Under the pieces are notes generated by a model that was not told the origin of the DNA, did not search any database, and saw only the letters and a list, made by a program, of their open reading frames with translations. The position numbers were made by a program, and so were the translations under genes. Shown one piece after another: positions 8,143 to 17,112 of a DNA stretch of 50,477 nt. Source of the DNA: a virus; IMG/VR virus record IMGVR_UViG_3300003635_000004, positions 1 through 50,477 of that record; one strand, given 5' to 3'. Within the stretch, counting starts at the first letter, position 1; each line of letters begins with the position of its first letter.

Positions 8143-8212
8143 GCCGCCCACTACCCGATGACGGCGTCGACGGCACAGGCCTGAGCCAGAGGTTCTGGAC
8201 TCCTTTCAAGCA

Positions 8213-9487
8213 ATGACAAGTACACTACGCGTCCCTGTCCGGTATCTGCAGGCAGCGGACGATGACGACTTCGACGAGGACGATCCGCCGTGGCGCTTCT
8301 CCGGCATCGCCGTCGGCCCTGGCGACGTACTGCACATGGAGGACGGCACGCCCGTCCTGTTCAAGGCAGACGAGCTCCAGGACGCCGCCGACTCACAATC
8401 CGGTGAGCCCCTGACTGCGGACCACCCACAAGACGAGTTCGGCCGCCCCGAGTACCCGCCGAGTACGGACGACACCTACGGCAAGGTCGAGAAGTCCGGC
8501 TACATCGACGGCAAAGGCGTCGGCTACGAGGCGATCACGCACGACCCCGAGCTGGCGCGCGGCATCTACGCCGGGACGTACGAGGTCTCGATCCATCCGC
8601 GGTTCAAAGCCGACCAGACCGACGACGAGACTGGTCTGCTGATGGCCGAGGACGTCGAGTTCCTCGACCTCTCGGTCGTCTCGAAGGGCGATTCGCCCTC
8701 GAACACGGCCAACTGGGGGCCGTCCCAGGAGCTGGCGGCGTGGGTCCACGCGGCCCTCAACGATGCCGACCCAAACGGCGCCGAAGCGAGCGCGTCCGCT
8801 GGTGAGGGTGACGAGGAGTCCGCACCTGAAAAGCGCGGATTCCTGCAGACGATGGCGGACGTCCTCGGCGTCGATGCCGATCTCACTGCCGATGATACCG
8901 AGACAGCACCGGCTGGCGAACAGGGCGACGACGAACCGGCGGAATCCGGCGCGACACCTTCTGACACGATGGACAACAACGACAAGATCCAGACGCTCGT
9001 GAGCGAACACGACTTCAACGAAGAGTCGCTCGAGGCCATGTCCGAGGAGGACCTCGACCGACTCTACGAGTCCGTCGCCGAGGCCGATCCCGATGGCGGG
9101 GGCGGTGGCGGCGACGGCTCCCAGGACAGCAACACGACTACCGTGGAAGCGGACATCGGCGACCACGACTCCTTCGAGGACTATCTCGACGAACTCGTCG
9201 CCGAGCGCGTCGACGAGGCGGAGGCCAACCGCGAACAGGCCGACCTCGTCGACGAGATCATCGCCCACTCCGACAGCTTCGACGAAGACGACCGCGAGGA
9301 ACTGATGTCCTCGGCGCGCCCCGTCGTGGAGAAGCTCCACGAGGACGCGACCGCGTCGACTGCCTCGCGCCTGCCGGGCGCAACGGGTCGGGGGCAGCAG
9401 GTCACCGCCAGTGCTGGCGGTGGCGACTCGGAGAAGTTCGAGGAGATCGTCGGCCAGCTGAATGGCGACGGTACAGGAGGTGACTGA
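8213..9487 (+). CDS. Prohead protease with C-terminal scaffold
   Basis: The 424-residue protein begins with a compact domain (residues about 10-180) containing GIAVGPGDVLHMEDG, a candidate catalytic His in TADHP, and a candidate Ser in LDLSVVSKG followed by SPSNTANWG. This layout resembles DUF2213-type head maturation proteases. After residue about 185 it becomes long, acidic and helical, as expected for a fused scaffolding region that is cleaved and expelled during head maturation. It lies just before the decoration and capsid genes, the usual order. Confidence 0.75.
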   Translation: MTSTLRVPVRYLQAADDDDFDEDDPPWRFSGIAVGPGDVLHMEDGTPVLFKADELQDAADSQSGEPLTADHPQDEFGRPEYPPSTDDTYGKVEKSGYIDGKGVGYEAITHDPELARGIYAGTYEVSIHPRFKADQTDDETGLLMAEDVEFLDLSVVSKGDSPSNTANWGPSQELAAWVHAALNDADPNGAEASASAGEGDEESAPEKRGFLQTMADVLGVDADLTADDTETAPAGEQGDDEPAESGATPSDTMDNNDKIQTLVSEHDFNEESLEAMSEEDLDRLYESVAEADPDGGGGGGDGSQDSNTTTVEADIGDHDSFEDYLDELVAERVDEAEANREQADLVDEIIAHSDSFDEDDREELMSSARPVVEKLHEDATASTASRLPGATGRGQQVTASAGGGDSEKFEEIVGQLNGDGTGGD

Positions 9488-9489
9488 GC

Positions 9490-9990
9490 ATGTCGAGTAA
9501 CAAGATCGTCATGGGCGGCCCGACCGCCACGGAGAAGGAAGGCGAGGCCGCCGAGAGCATCACGCCCGGCCACCTCGTCGAGTACGTGGGCGGCAACCTC
9601 GAACAGTTCCAAAAGCACAGCACGCAGGCCGGCGTCGCTGAGCCGCTGGTCGCGACGAAGGCGCCCTACTCGGGCGATCCGACCAACAGCACCGAAGCGG
9701 TCGAGGATGCCTACGCCAACGGCGACTACATGTTCGTCGCTGGACTGCATCGCTTCAACCGCGTCCTCGGGCTGGTGTTCGGTGGCTCGAACGCGGGCGG
9801 CGCCGGCGCCGACGTGGCGGCGAACGCGAACATCACGGCGGGCGACTTGCTGGTGAGCTACGGCAACGGCGCCGTCCGGAAGTACGACTCCGCGAACGAC
9901 TCGCCCGGCGCCGTGATCGGTGTCGCTCGTGAGGATGTCGACAACTCTGGGTCTGCCAGTCAGGCCCGCCTGGTCTACGAGGTGATCTAG
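9490..9990 (+). CDS. Capsid decoration (head stabilising) protein
   Basis: The 166-residue, Gly/Ala-rich, beta-type protein sits between the protease/scaffold and the major capsid gene. It contains ITAGDLLVSYGNGAVRKYDS and SPGAVIGVAREDVDNSG, the repeated pattern of DUF2190-like or lambda gpD-like proteins that sit on the capsid surface and cement it. It begins two bases after the protease stop. Assignment is from position plus this strand pattern. Confidence 0.7.
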   Translation: MSSNKIVMGGPTATEKEGEAAESITPGHLVEYVGGNLEQFQKHSTQAGVAEPLVATKAPYSGDPTNSTEAVEDAYANGDYMFVAGLHRFNRVLGLVFGGSNAGGAGADVAANANITAGDLLVSYGNGAVRKYDSANDSPGAVIGVAREDVDNSGSASQARLVYEVI

Positions 9991-9991
9991 A

Positions 9992-11032
9992 ATGAGCACG
10001 CAGCAGGTCGGCAGTGCACAGGTGAAGAGTGCGAAGGGGCTGTTCGCGGAAGGCGACGGCGACCGCGGCTTCCAGTACCTCATGGCGTCGGAAGATGAGC
10101 GCGCGGAGCTCATCGCTGACGGCGCCCTCGAGTACGAGGAGTGGAAGGATCTCTCGGACGTCGTCGTCGAGAACCGCAACCAGCAGCTGAACCTCGTGAA
10201 CGACCTTCGCGACGCGGGGCTCACGACCGAGGAGGACCTCGCGACGTGGGTCAGTCGCTGGCAGACGATGGGCGACATCAGCGAGGACGCCGAGATCGGG
10301 ATGAACCCCGAGGGTAACTCCGACGAGGAGGACCCCGGCTACGGCCTGGACGGCGTCCCGCTGCCGTGTATCTGGAAGGACTGGCGGATCGACCGCCGGC
10401 TCCTCATGACGAGCCGCCGTGGCCCCGGCAACGCGCTGGACACGAAGGTGCCGTCGCAGGCAACTCGGGCCGTTGGGAGTACGTTCGAGAAGTACTTCAT
10501 GAACGGCTGGAAGCGGCCGGTCGACGGCTACGAGATGTACGGCTTCCTCAACCACCCCGACCGCAACACGGTCGCGGGATCGAACTGGCACGACGACACG
10601 ACAGACGCCGAAGACATCCGCGACGACACGCTGTCGGCCATCGAGGTCCTCGAGAACGACGAGTTCGACGACGGCGGCTACTGGATGTACGTCAGCCGGA
10701 CGCAGTACCAGCGCCTTCGCCGGATCATCGCGGACTTCGGCTCCGGCAACCCCGGCAACACGAACATGCGCGAGCGGATCCTCGACGAGCTCGCCGACGA
10801 GATCAGTCGCATCCGCGTCACCAAGCACGTCCCCGACGGCGAGGCCGTCGTGTTCCAGCCGACCCGCGACGTCGTCGAGCTGGGCGTGGCCGAGGACATC
10901 CAGCCGATCGAGTGGGAGAGTCCCAGCGGCTGGACGCTCCACATGAAGATCTTCGGCGGCATGAACCTGCAGCTGGCGTCGACCGAAGCCGGGCAGATGG
11001 GCGTCGCTCACATGAGCGGCCTGCACGGGTGA
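9992..11032 (+). CDS. Major capsid protein (HK97 fold)
   Basis: The 346-residue protein follows the decoration gene and has the length and composition of archaeal head-tail virus capsid proteins. Central segments include TSRRGPGNALDT, YGFLNHPDRNTVAG and the helical MRERILDELADEI. The C-terminal part (DIQPIEWESPSGWTLHMKI, then a metal-like FGGMNLQLAS) resembles the P-domain end of encapsulin/HK97-type proteins. Many copies form the icosahedral shell. Confidence 0.85.
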   Translation: MSTQQVGSAQVKSAKGLFAEGDGDRGFQYLMASEDERAELIADGALEYEEWKDLSDVVVENRNQQLNLVNDLRDAGLTTEEDLATWVSRWQTMGDISEDAEIGMNPEGNSDEEDPGYGLDGVPLPCIWKDWRIDRRLLMTSRRGPGNALDTKVPSQATRAVGSTFEKYFMNGWKRPVDGYEMYGFLNHPDRNTVAGSNWHDDTTDAEDIRDDTLSAIEVLENDEFDDGGYWMYVSRTQYQRLRRIIADFGSGNPGNTNMRERILDELADEISRIRVTKHVPDGEAVVFQPTRDVVELGVAEDIQPIEWESPSGWTLHMKIFGGMNLQLASTEAGQMGVAHMSGLHG

Positions 11033-11038
11033 TGAGTC

Positions 11039-11392
11039 ATGAGTGAGTACCGCTTCACCGGCACTCGGCTCGTCCGCGATGGCGGGCAAACGACGATCAC
11101 CCGCGGCGACGTCATCGAACCGACTGAGGCCGAACTCGAGGCGTTCGGCGATCTCTTCGAGCGCGTCGACGAAACCGACACGCTGGACGCGGCGGCTGCG
11201 GACGGCGACGAGTCAGACCCCGAACCGCCGTTCGACCCAACTGAACTCACCGTGGCCTCGGTGCGAAGTAACCTCGACGAGGGCGACTACTCTGCGGCAG
11301 AACTCGACGCGATCGAGGCTGCCGAGCGCGCCGGCGAGGAGCGCTCGACCGCCCTCGACGCCATCGAGGACGCTCGCGCGTCTGAGGAGTGA
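11039..11392 (+). CDS. Head completion-region hypothetical protein
   Basis: The 117-residue acidic protein starts with a small beta region (YRFTGTRLVRDGGQTTITRGDVIEP) and ends with a helical segment (VRSNLDEGDYSAAELDAIEA) that repeats an Ala/Glu pattern similar to SAP/Rho-N-like tails. It lies just after the capsid gene, where FI-type or connector accessory proteins are normally coded. I cannot name it further. The alternative ATG at 11032 gives only a four-residue peptide, so 11039 is used. Confidence 0.6.
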   Translation: MSEYRFTGTRLVRDGGQTTITRGDVIEPTEAELEAFGDLFERVDETDTLDAAAADGDESDPEPPFDPTELTVASVRSNLDEGDYSAAELDAIEAAERAGEERSTALDAIEDARASEE

Positions 11393-11400
11393 CCTAACCG

Positions 11401-11796
11401 ATGGCCTACGACTCGGAGTCGGACCTGAAGTATATCGACGGGCTAGCGGCGATGCCGCTTACTGGCCCAGATCCGTTCGACAAGGACGACAAGCTCCAGG
11501 CCGCCGAGTCGGCGGAGTCGCTGCTCGAGGCGCGTGCCAACGACGGGCGTGCGATCACCGACCCCGAGGCACTCCATCGGACTGCCGCGAACGCCTACGC
11601 CTCCTACATCCTCCTGTCTGGCGTCGAGCATCCCAACTCGGCGCAGTCGGGCGACTTCTACAGCGGCTCCAACGAGGACGTCGCGGAAGTCGCCTCGGAG
11701 ATGAAGAACATTTGGGAGGACTCGGTGGCGGCAATCCTCGAAGCCGACCACGACGAGAGCGTCGGGACCGCGAGCATCAACGTCCCTGACATCTGA
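11401..11796 (+). CDS. Head-tail connector protein
   Basis: The 131-residue, mostly helical protein (DPEALHRTAANAYASYILLSG, then EVASEMKNIWEDSVAAILE) is found between the capsid module and the gp10-like tail completion gene. That is the slot of gp6-like adaptors, which form the ring beneath the portal. Its helical bundle character fits this family. No catalytic motif is present and none is expected. Confidence 0.6.
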   Translation: MAYDSESDLKYIDGLAAMPLTGPDPFDKDDKLQAAESAESLLEARANDGRAITDPEALHRTAANAYASYILLSGVEHPNSAQSGDFYSGSNEDVAEVASEMKNIWEDSVAAILEADHDESVGTASINVPDI

Positions 11797-11798
11797 CG

Positions 11799-12263
11799 GT
11801 GACTCGTATCGATGGCTTCGGCGACGCGGCAGACGAGTTCGCCGACTTCGCCGACAACCTCCGCGAGGCCGCCGCTGGCGTTGATGCCGCCGTCGATGGC
11901 GGGGCCAAGAAGACGAGCGAGCAAGTCGAAGGGACGGCGAAGGAGAAAGTCGCAGTCGAAAGCGGGACCCTCCGCTCGTCGATCTCACACCGCCGCATCG
12001 ACGTTGCGGAGTACGTCGTCGGCACGCCGGTTGACTACGGTCCAGACGTCGAGTTCGGCACCCAACCTCACGTAATCACGCCGAATGACGGCGAGTTCCT
12101 GTACTTCGAAGGTGAGGACGGCCACCTGATCCGCAAGCGGTCCGTGAACCATCCCGGCACGCCTGCCCAGCCGTACCTCCGCCCGGCGCTGCGGGAGCAT
12201 CAGTCGGATCTATCGCGGAACATCGCGGAGGCCATCAACGACCTGCTTCGCAGGGTATTCTGA
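11799..12263 (+). CDS. HK97 gp10-like tail completion protein
   Basis: The 154-residue protein starts with GTG. An N-terminal helix (DAADEFADFADNLREAA) is followed by the strand-rich HK97 gp10 pattern: VESGTLRSSISHR, YVVGTPVDYGPDVEFGT and a final PAQPYLRPALREH. Members of this family form or complete the tail end that docks to the head. The spacing of two bases to the upstream gene and the PYLRPAL motif make the assignment fairly firm. Confidence 0.8.
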   Translation: MTRIDGFGDAADEFADFADNLREAAAGVDAAVDGGAKKTSEQVEGTAKEKVAVESGTLRSSISHRRIDVAEYVVGTPVDYGPDVEFGTQPHVITPNDGEFLYFEGEDGHLIRKRSVNHPGTPAQPYLRPALREHQSDLSRNIAEAINDLLRRVF

Positions 12264-12265
12264 TC

Positions 12266-12868
12266 ATGACACCACAGGAGGTCCTCGACGCAATCGTCGC
12301 GGCGCTGGAGAACTCGTCGCAGTTCTCCGCCGGCGACTACGTCACCCAAGAGATCGACCCCAACGGCGCGGGCAACCGGTACGATCAGCCCATCGTCGAA
12401 CTACAGTTCACGGGCGGCACTCGAGCCGACCAGTGGAATACCGACCTCGTCGGCTACACGACCGACGGAGCTGGCAATCGGACAGGCAAGATCTTCGAGC
12501 CGACATGGGAGGGCGTGGGCATCCAAGCCGATATCTGGGTCGCGGCGGGCAACACGCAGCTCGATGCCACTGACTTAGGGGGTGACCTCGAGCAGGCGTT
12601 GTACCGTCACGACTCTCAAGGCCCGGATGTCTCCCTCCCCGACGGCGCGGGCGGTACGGCTGACGATATCGAGGAATTCCTCGTCGGCGAGGGGCGTCGG
12701 CAGGATGATCTTGCCGGTCCAGGCGTCCGCCGATGGCGCCACGACCTCACCGTCGACTTCACGGATCGCGTGACGACCGAGGCGGAGTACGTCGAGGTCG
12801 TCGACACACCGACCGATGGCGACAGTACGGGCGGCGACGCCGTCGCCATCGAACTAACCGTTTCTTAA
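12266..12868 (+). CDS. Probable tail terminator protein
   Basis: This 200-residue protein lies between the gp10-like protein and the sheath. It has an N-terminal helix (TPQEVLDAIVAALENSSQF) followed by alternating strands (PIVELQFTGGTR, VGIQADIWVAAGN, RRWRHDLTVDFTDR), which suits a gpU-like tail terminator that caps the growing tube. The C-terminal tail is acidic and Thr-rich. Assignment is from position and secondary-structure pattern only. Confidence 0.55.
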   Translation: MTPQEVLDAIVAALENSSQFSAGDYVTQEIDPNGAGNRYDQPIVELQFTGGTRADQWNTDLVGYTTDGAGNRTGKIFEPTWEGVGIQADIWVAAGNTQLDATDLGGDLEQALYRHDSQGPDVSLPDGAGGTADDIEEFLVGEGRRQDDLAGPGVRRWRHDLTVDFTDRVTTEAEYVEVVDTPTDGDSTGGDAVAIELTVS

Positions 12869-12877
12869 CCATACGAC

Positions 12878-14197
12878 ATGACTACGTACGGCAACACGTC
12901 ACGGATCTCCGTAACGACGGAGGGCGGCGGGATTGGGGCGCTGAACCTCGATTCCGTGCAGAAGGTCGTCCTCTTCGCCCGCGGCGATCCCGGCGCAGGC
13001 AGTGCATCGACAAACGACCCGACACGCGTGTCGGGGCCGGGCGAACTCGAATCGACGTTCGGCGCGGACACCGATATCGTGGAGGCATTCCGCGGGGCGG
13101 CTGCGAACGGCGTCTCCTACGACGTCCTCTACGGGGTGATGCCCGCGACTCAGAGCGCCACCGGCGAGGCAGTCGCCGGCGGTAGTGGCACGCTCGGCAA
13201 CACGCCCATCATCGAGGACACCGCTGAGCTCACGGTCACGAACACGACTGCGGGCGCCGACGAAACGCCGGTGTTCCGGTACGAGAGCCCGCCCCAGACG
13301 GGGTCGCTCGCGGACGACGAGGTGGCGATCAACCCGTTCACGGGCGAGGTCGAGGCGGGCGACGCCGACGACTACGAGGTCGACTACAAGTGGCTCGACT
13401 GGCAGTCGGCGTTCGACGCTGCGACGAACGTCGTCCAAGAGCAGGAGGAAGGCCTCTGGTACGTCCGCTCCGAATCGGAGTCGGCCGTGTCGGATGCTAT
13501 CGCGACGGCGACGCCGCTGCGGGAAAACCAGTGGAAGATGGTTCGCGTCGCCGGCGACGCGGAGCCGAACGCCACGCAGTCGGATGGGTCGGCAGAGATC
13601 GATGTCGGGAGCTACTCCGACAATCTCGACGACGACGCGCTGTTCGTCTTCGGGCCGGTCCGACAGGCCAACGCCGCCCATGCTGTGTCGGGCGGTATCG
13701 CGGGGGTGCTCGGTGGCGTCGCGACGACCGAGTCGATCCTCGGGCAGAGTCTGACGGGGTATGGCGACCTCGTCCAGACGCTGAACGTCCCCGATCAGGA
13801 GGATCTGGAAGACGCGGGCGTCATCCCCATCTCGGATGCCGGCGCCCCGAGCATCGAGAGCAACCTCTCGACGTCGACCGAGACGGGGTGGACGCGGTCG
13901 TACTTCGCGCGCCGACTCGCGGACCGACTGATCCTCGCGGCCCGCGCCATTGGCCGGGCGACGCGGGGCGACATCGCGAACGACAACACGACGCGGCTGA
14001 TCGAAGGCCGGCTCGGCGACGAGATTCTCGACCTCGTGGACGATGGCGTCCTCGAGCCCAACTCGCAGGCCGAGACCAACTGGTTCGTCACGGCGAGCGA
14101 GGACCCGGACAACCCGCGCAAGATCAACGTGAGCTTCGGCTTCACGCCGGAGGGCGTCGTCGACACGCTCGACTTCTCCGCCACGATCAACACCTGA
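12878..14197 (+). CDS. Contractile tail sheath protein
   Basis: The 439-residue protein precedes the tube gene. It contains an N-terminal strand region (VQKVVLFARGDPGAGSAS), a middle domain with DYKWLDWQSAFDAA, and a conserved C-terminal part (TRSYFARRLADRLILAARAI, RGDIANDNTTRLIEGRLGD, INVSFGFTPEGVVDTLDF). This C-terminal beta/alpha arrangement is characteristic of sheath proteins of contractile tails. Its presence makes the virion myovirus-like. Confidence 0.85.
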   Translation: MTTYGNTSRISVTTEGGGIGALNLDSVQKVVLFARGDPGAGSASTNDPTRVSGPGELESTFGADTDIVEAFRGAAANGVSYDVLYGVMPATQSATGEAVAGGSGTLGNTPIIEDTAELTVTNTTAGADETPVFRYESPPQTGSLADDEVAINPFTGEVEAGDADDYEVDYKWLDWQSAFDAATNVVQEQEEGLWYVRSESESAVSDAIATATPLRENQWKMVRVAGDAEPNATQSDGSAEIDVGSYSDNLDDDALFVFGPVRQANAAHAVSGGIAGVLGGVATTESILGQSLTGYGDLVQTLNVPDQEDLEDAGVIPISDAGAPSIESNLSTSTETGWTRSYFARRLADRLILAARAIGRATRGDIANDNTTRLIEGRLGDEILDLVDDGVLEPNSQAETNWFVTASEDPDNPRKINVSFGFTPEGVVDTLDFSATINT

Positions 14198-14208
14198 GGT
14201 GACCAGAC

Positions 14209-14604
14209 ATGAACAAGAATGAGACCGGCAAGGACGGCGAACTCACCGTCGAGACCGAGAACGGGACGCGTACCGTGCCGTTCACGAACGCCGACTACGA
14301 GATCAGCTACGATATCGCGGAGTCGGAGTTCAACGACTCGATGGAGAAACCGTCTGCGTACACCGGCAAGCGTGCCTCGGGGACGATCGAGGCCGAGGGA
14401 TCGAAGGCCGAGCTGAAGCGGCTCATCATGGACGAACAGGGGATGCCCGTCGAGGACATCCGCATCGAGATCTTCGGGAGCGAAGGCGGCGACCGCTTCA
14501 CCGAGGTCAAGATCGAGTCGTTCGGACGAGAGTTCCCCGGCGGCGACAAGACGACGACGGAGATCCCGTTCCAGGCCGACAAGCACCGGCCGATCAACCT
14601 CTAA
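14209..14604 (+). CDS. Tail tube protein
   Basis: The 131-residue, beta-rich protein (ELTVETENGTRTVPFTNADYE, then SGTIEAEGSKAELKRLIMDEQG and TEVKIESFGREFPGGDKTTTE) follows the sheath by eleven bases, the normal position of the tube protein that forms the inner channel. The central helix flanked by strands matches the small beta-barrel fold of tube subunits. It is probably expressed at high level with the sheath. Confidence 0.75.
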   Translation: MNKNETGKDGELTVETENGTRTVPFTNADYEISYDIAESEFNDSMEKPSAYTGKRASGTIEAEGSKAELKRLIMDEQGMPVEDIRIEIFGSEGGDRFTEVKIESFGREFPGGDKTTTEIPFQADKHRPINL

Positions 14605-14610
14605 TGATTC

Positions 14611-15114
14611 ATGAGTGACGACGCCCTCGACGTCTACGACGAGATCACGGGTGGCGAGCGGGCCAACGGCACGTTCACGCTCACGCTCGGTGAGGAAGAC
14701 GACGCAAAGGAAATCCAGTGGGACGTAACACCACTCCCGCGGCCGCAAAAGAACGAACTCCTCACACATCTCCCCGACGGTTACTTCGACCCAGTACTCG
14801 ACCTTGAGAAGGTCGATGTCGACGAAGACGAGCTGGAGGCGATGGACAAGGACGAGGTGATGTCGCTGCTGAAAGAGCACGATGTCGACCTCGCGGAGGC
14901 GACGCGGTCGATGCTTCTCGACGAGGAGGGGACTGACGAGGCCATCGACTCGATCGTCGAGAGCTTCGAACACCCGAAGCTCAGCGATCAGAAGACGGAG
15001 GTGCTGGTCCGCTCTTCGAAGTTCCCCGACCCAGCCTTCGAGAACGCCCTACGGACGGTGCTGGAGGTGTCGTCCGCCGACGACGACGTCGTCGAGTTTC
15101 GCTCGGAGAGATAG
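14611..15114 (+). CDS. Tail assembly chaperone, first ORF
   Basis: The 167-residue acidic protein sits between the tube and tape-measure genes, the fixed place of the G/GT-type tail assembly chaperone. It has an N-terminal strand region (GTFTLTLGEEDDAKEIQWD) and a helical rest. A second short ORF in another frame follows (15122-15262). The stop context GAGAGATAG at 15106-15114 would let a tRNA on AGA slip back two bases and re-pair on AGA, entering that frame. A two-base slip is known for the corresponding genes of phage Mu, and here it is inferred. Confidence 0.7.
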   Translation: MSDDALDVYDEITGGERANGTFTLTLGEEDDAKEIQWDVTPLPRPQKNELLTHLPDGYFDPVLDLEKVDVDEDELEAMDKDEVMSLLKEHDVDLAEATRSMLLDEEGTDEAIDSIVESFEHPKLSDQKTEVLVRSSKFPDPAFENALRTVLEVSSADDDVVEFRSER

Positions 15115-15121
15115 CGGGCAG

Positions 15122-15262
15122 GTGCTTCTAGAGAACATCGAAGCGTTCGGCATCGACGGCGTCGACAGCGTCCGCGACCTGACCGAAGCGCAGTACGTTT
15201 TCATGCACGAAGCGCGGCGGACGCGCCGCGACCGAGAATCACCCGAGACAGGAGGCCTCTGA
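15122..15262 (+). CDS. Tail assembly chaperone, downstream (frameshift) ORF
   Basis: The 46 residues from a GTG at 15122 (VLLENIEAFGIDGVDSVRDL...) look like genuine protein: hydrophobic and helical, with a basic tail. The frame is +1 (equivalently -2) relative to the preceding chaperone ORF and stays open upstream of it, so it could be made as a fusion by recoding at the 15112 stop rather than from its own start. It ends three bases before the tape-measure ATG. This is the expected size and place of the T part of a G/GT pair. Confidence 0.6.
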   Translation: MLLENIEAFGIDGVDSVRDLTEAQYVFMHEARRTRRDRESPETGGL

Positions 15263-15265
15263 CTG

Positions 15266-17035
15266 ATGGAAGTAGAGACACTGAAGGCGAAACTCATCGC
15301 CCAGAACCAGCTCAAGACAGAGCTGATCGGGACGGCAGCAGCGGCGGACCGTGTCGAGAGTTCGATGCGCGAGGGCGCGGTCGCCGGGACGGAACTTGCC
15401 GCCGGTATGTCCCTCAGCGAGGACGAGGCCTCGGCGCTCGCACGGAACCTCGGCGACGCGAATTCCGAACTCGCACAGGGCGCGGCCCAAGGCGCGGTCT
15501 ACGCCGAGGGCATGAGCGAAGTCGCCCAAGAGCAGGCGGAGGCCTCGGCGGCGGCGGCAATGCTCCAGCAACAGATCGAACGCGTTGGGGACGAGGCGAC
15601 CCAGAGTGGACTAAAGGCTCGCTTCTTCGGTGAGTCACTCGACGATATCGACGCCGTGGACCTCCGAGCGAACCTCGGTCCGCTGTCCGGGTCCATCGCG
15701 AGTGTCGGGGCGACAGCCGCGGCAGCGACGCCGGCGATCCTCGGCATGGTCTCGGCGGTTGGCGGGCTGTCCGCCGGTGGCATCCTCGCCGGCGCGGGCG
15801 GGGCCGCGCTGTTCGCCGGCGGGATCCAGAAGCGCGCGGAGGATCTCGCAGCCACGACAGAGCGCTTCGAAAATGCCTCTGAGGCATCCGAGGCGATCTG
15901 GACGAACGTGAAAGAACAGATCGATCAGGCGACAGCACCACTCCAGACCGAGCGGTCCGCGCAGTTCGCGACGGAGAACCTCGAGGCGCTCGTCACCCTC
16001 TCGGGGATGGCCGCCGACGAACTCGCGGACGTCCAAGACACGCTGTATCCGTTGCTGTCGGGGCTCCGCGCGTCTGCCCTGCAGGAGGCCCCTGAGTTCT
16101 TTGATGCGCTTGGGGATAGTGTCGAGCGCCTCGAACCGCAACTGCGCGGGTTGGAGTCGGTTATCGAGGCGGCGCCGGACGCAGTCAGGTACTTCACCGA
16201 TGCGGCGGTCCGGCTCGGTCCGGAGCTGACGCACCTCGCGTGGTCGGCAACACGACTCGCCGCCGAGGCTGGTGAATTGGGACTGACCATCGGCGAAGTC
16301 ACACTCCCGCCACTGAATACGTTGCTTGACGTCGCCGCGTGGGGGTTGGATCTGTTCAACAGTCTCCCCGGCCCGATCAAACAGGCAGGCGTGGCGGCGG
16401 CGCTGGCGGCGGGCGGTGTCACTTTGCTGTCGGGGGCGGTCTGGTCGCTCGCAGCAGCCCTGTGGGCGACCGGCATCCCCGAGATCGCGATCCTTGTCGG
16501 CGTCCTTGTCGGGGCGCTGGCCGGGCTGGAAGCGAAGTTCGGGCTCGTGTCCAAATACCTCAATTTGCAAGTCGCCCTCTGGAACGCGTGGGTCGACGTC
16601 GCGGAACTTGCGACCAACCATATCCTCGGCTTGGCGCAGTCAGTCACAGATCTCTTGGGCCCCTTCACGATGCTAATACCGGTGTTCGGGCCGGCGCTAT
16701 ATCTACTCGGGAACCTTGACCGAATCCTCCAGAGCGCTGGCGACGCCGCCGCCTGGCTTGGTGGCTATCTCGGCTGGCGGACAAGTATCTCGGGCCGGTG
16801 CTCGACAAGCTCGACAAGGCGAGCGAGAAATCCGAAGAGGTTGGCGGCGTCAACCTCGAGTTCGCAAAGATCGGCGACGATGGGGATGGGAGTTCGAACA
16901 GCGGATCTGGTGGCGACAGCGGCAACTCTCCACCGTCACCGCCAGCCGCGCCCGGACAGACGGCGGGCGACGGTAGCGGCACGACGGTCGACATGTCGAA
17001 CTCCGAGTTCTACGGCTCCAACAAGAGCGACGTGA
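15266..17035 (+). CDS. Tape measure protein, frame broken near its 3' end
   Basis: The long helical, Ala/Gly-rich protein has hydrophobic segments around residues 145-195 and 370-430 and an N-terminal coiled-coil region, the profile of tape measure proteins that set tail length. Reading stays protein-like to about residue 503 (WLGGYLG). After that this frame turns Arg/Ser/Thr-rich and looks out of register. The sensible continuation (LADKYLGPVLDKLDKASEK) is in the -1 frame from about 16774 to 17109, so one base seems to be missing near 16774. Whether it is a mutation or a sequence error cannot be told here. Confidence 0.85.
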   Translation: MEVETLKAKLIAQNQLKTELIGTAAAADRVESSMREGAVAGTELAAGMSLSEDEASALARNLGDANSELAQGAAQGAVYAEGMSEVAQEQAEASAAAAMLQQQIERVGDEATQSGLKARFFGESLDDIDAVDLRANLGPLSGSIASVGATAAAATPAILGMVSAVGGLSAGGILAGAGGAALFAGGIQKRAEDLAATTERFENASEASEAIWTNVKEQIDQATAPLQTERSAQFATENLEALVTLSGMAADELADVQDTLYPLLSGLRASALQEAPEFFDALGDSVERLEPQLRGLESVIEAAPDAVRYFTDAAVRLGPELTHLAWSATRLAAEAGELGLTIGEVTLPPLNTLLDVAAWGLDLFNSLPGPIKQAGVAAALAAGGVTLLSGAVWSLAAALWATGIPEIAILVGVLVGALAGLEAKFGLVSKYLNLQVALWNAWVDVAELATNHILGLAQSVTDLLGPFTMLIPVFGPALYLLGNLDRILQSAGDAAAWLGGYLGWRTSISGRCSTSSTRRARNPKRLAASTSSSQRSATMGMGVRTADLVATAATLHRHRQPRPDRRRATVAARRSTCRTPSSTAPTRAT

Positions 17036-17109
17036 AGACGTGGGTCAAGGAAGCTATCGAGGAGTCGAACCGGTCGAGCCGCCGCCGCGAAGACGCGCAG
17101 GGAGGCTAA
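16798..17109 (+). pseudogene. C-terminal part of the tape measure protein in shifted frame
   Basis: This frame encodes the acidic/helical end of the tape measure protein: LDKLDKASEKSEEVGGV, a Gly/Ser/Pro linker, and a final DVKTWVKEAIEESNRSSRR. A GTG at 16798 could start it as a separate 103-residue protein. However, the protein-like reading extends upstream of that codon (ADKYLGP) and joins smoothly to the main ORF if one base is restored at about 16774. It ends three bases before the next tail gene. Confidence 0.65.
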
Positions 17110-17112
17110 CCC

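Noticed and set aside
9833-11089. Minus-strand ORF of 418 codons over the capsid gene
   Set aside because: It is antisense to the major capsid protein and has no domain features.
13795-14973. Minus-strand ORF of 392 codons across sheath, tube and chaperone genes
   Set aside because: It spans three good plus-strand genes and their gaps, which a real gene would not do.
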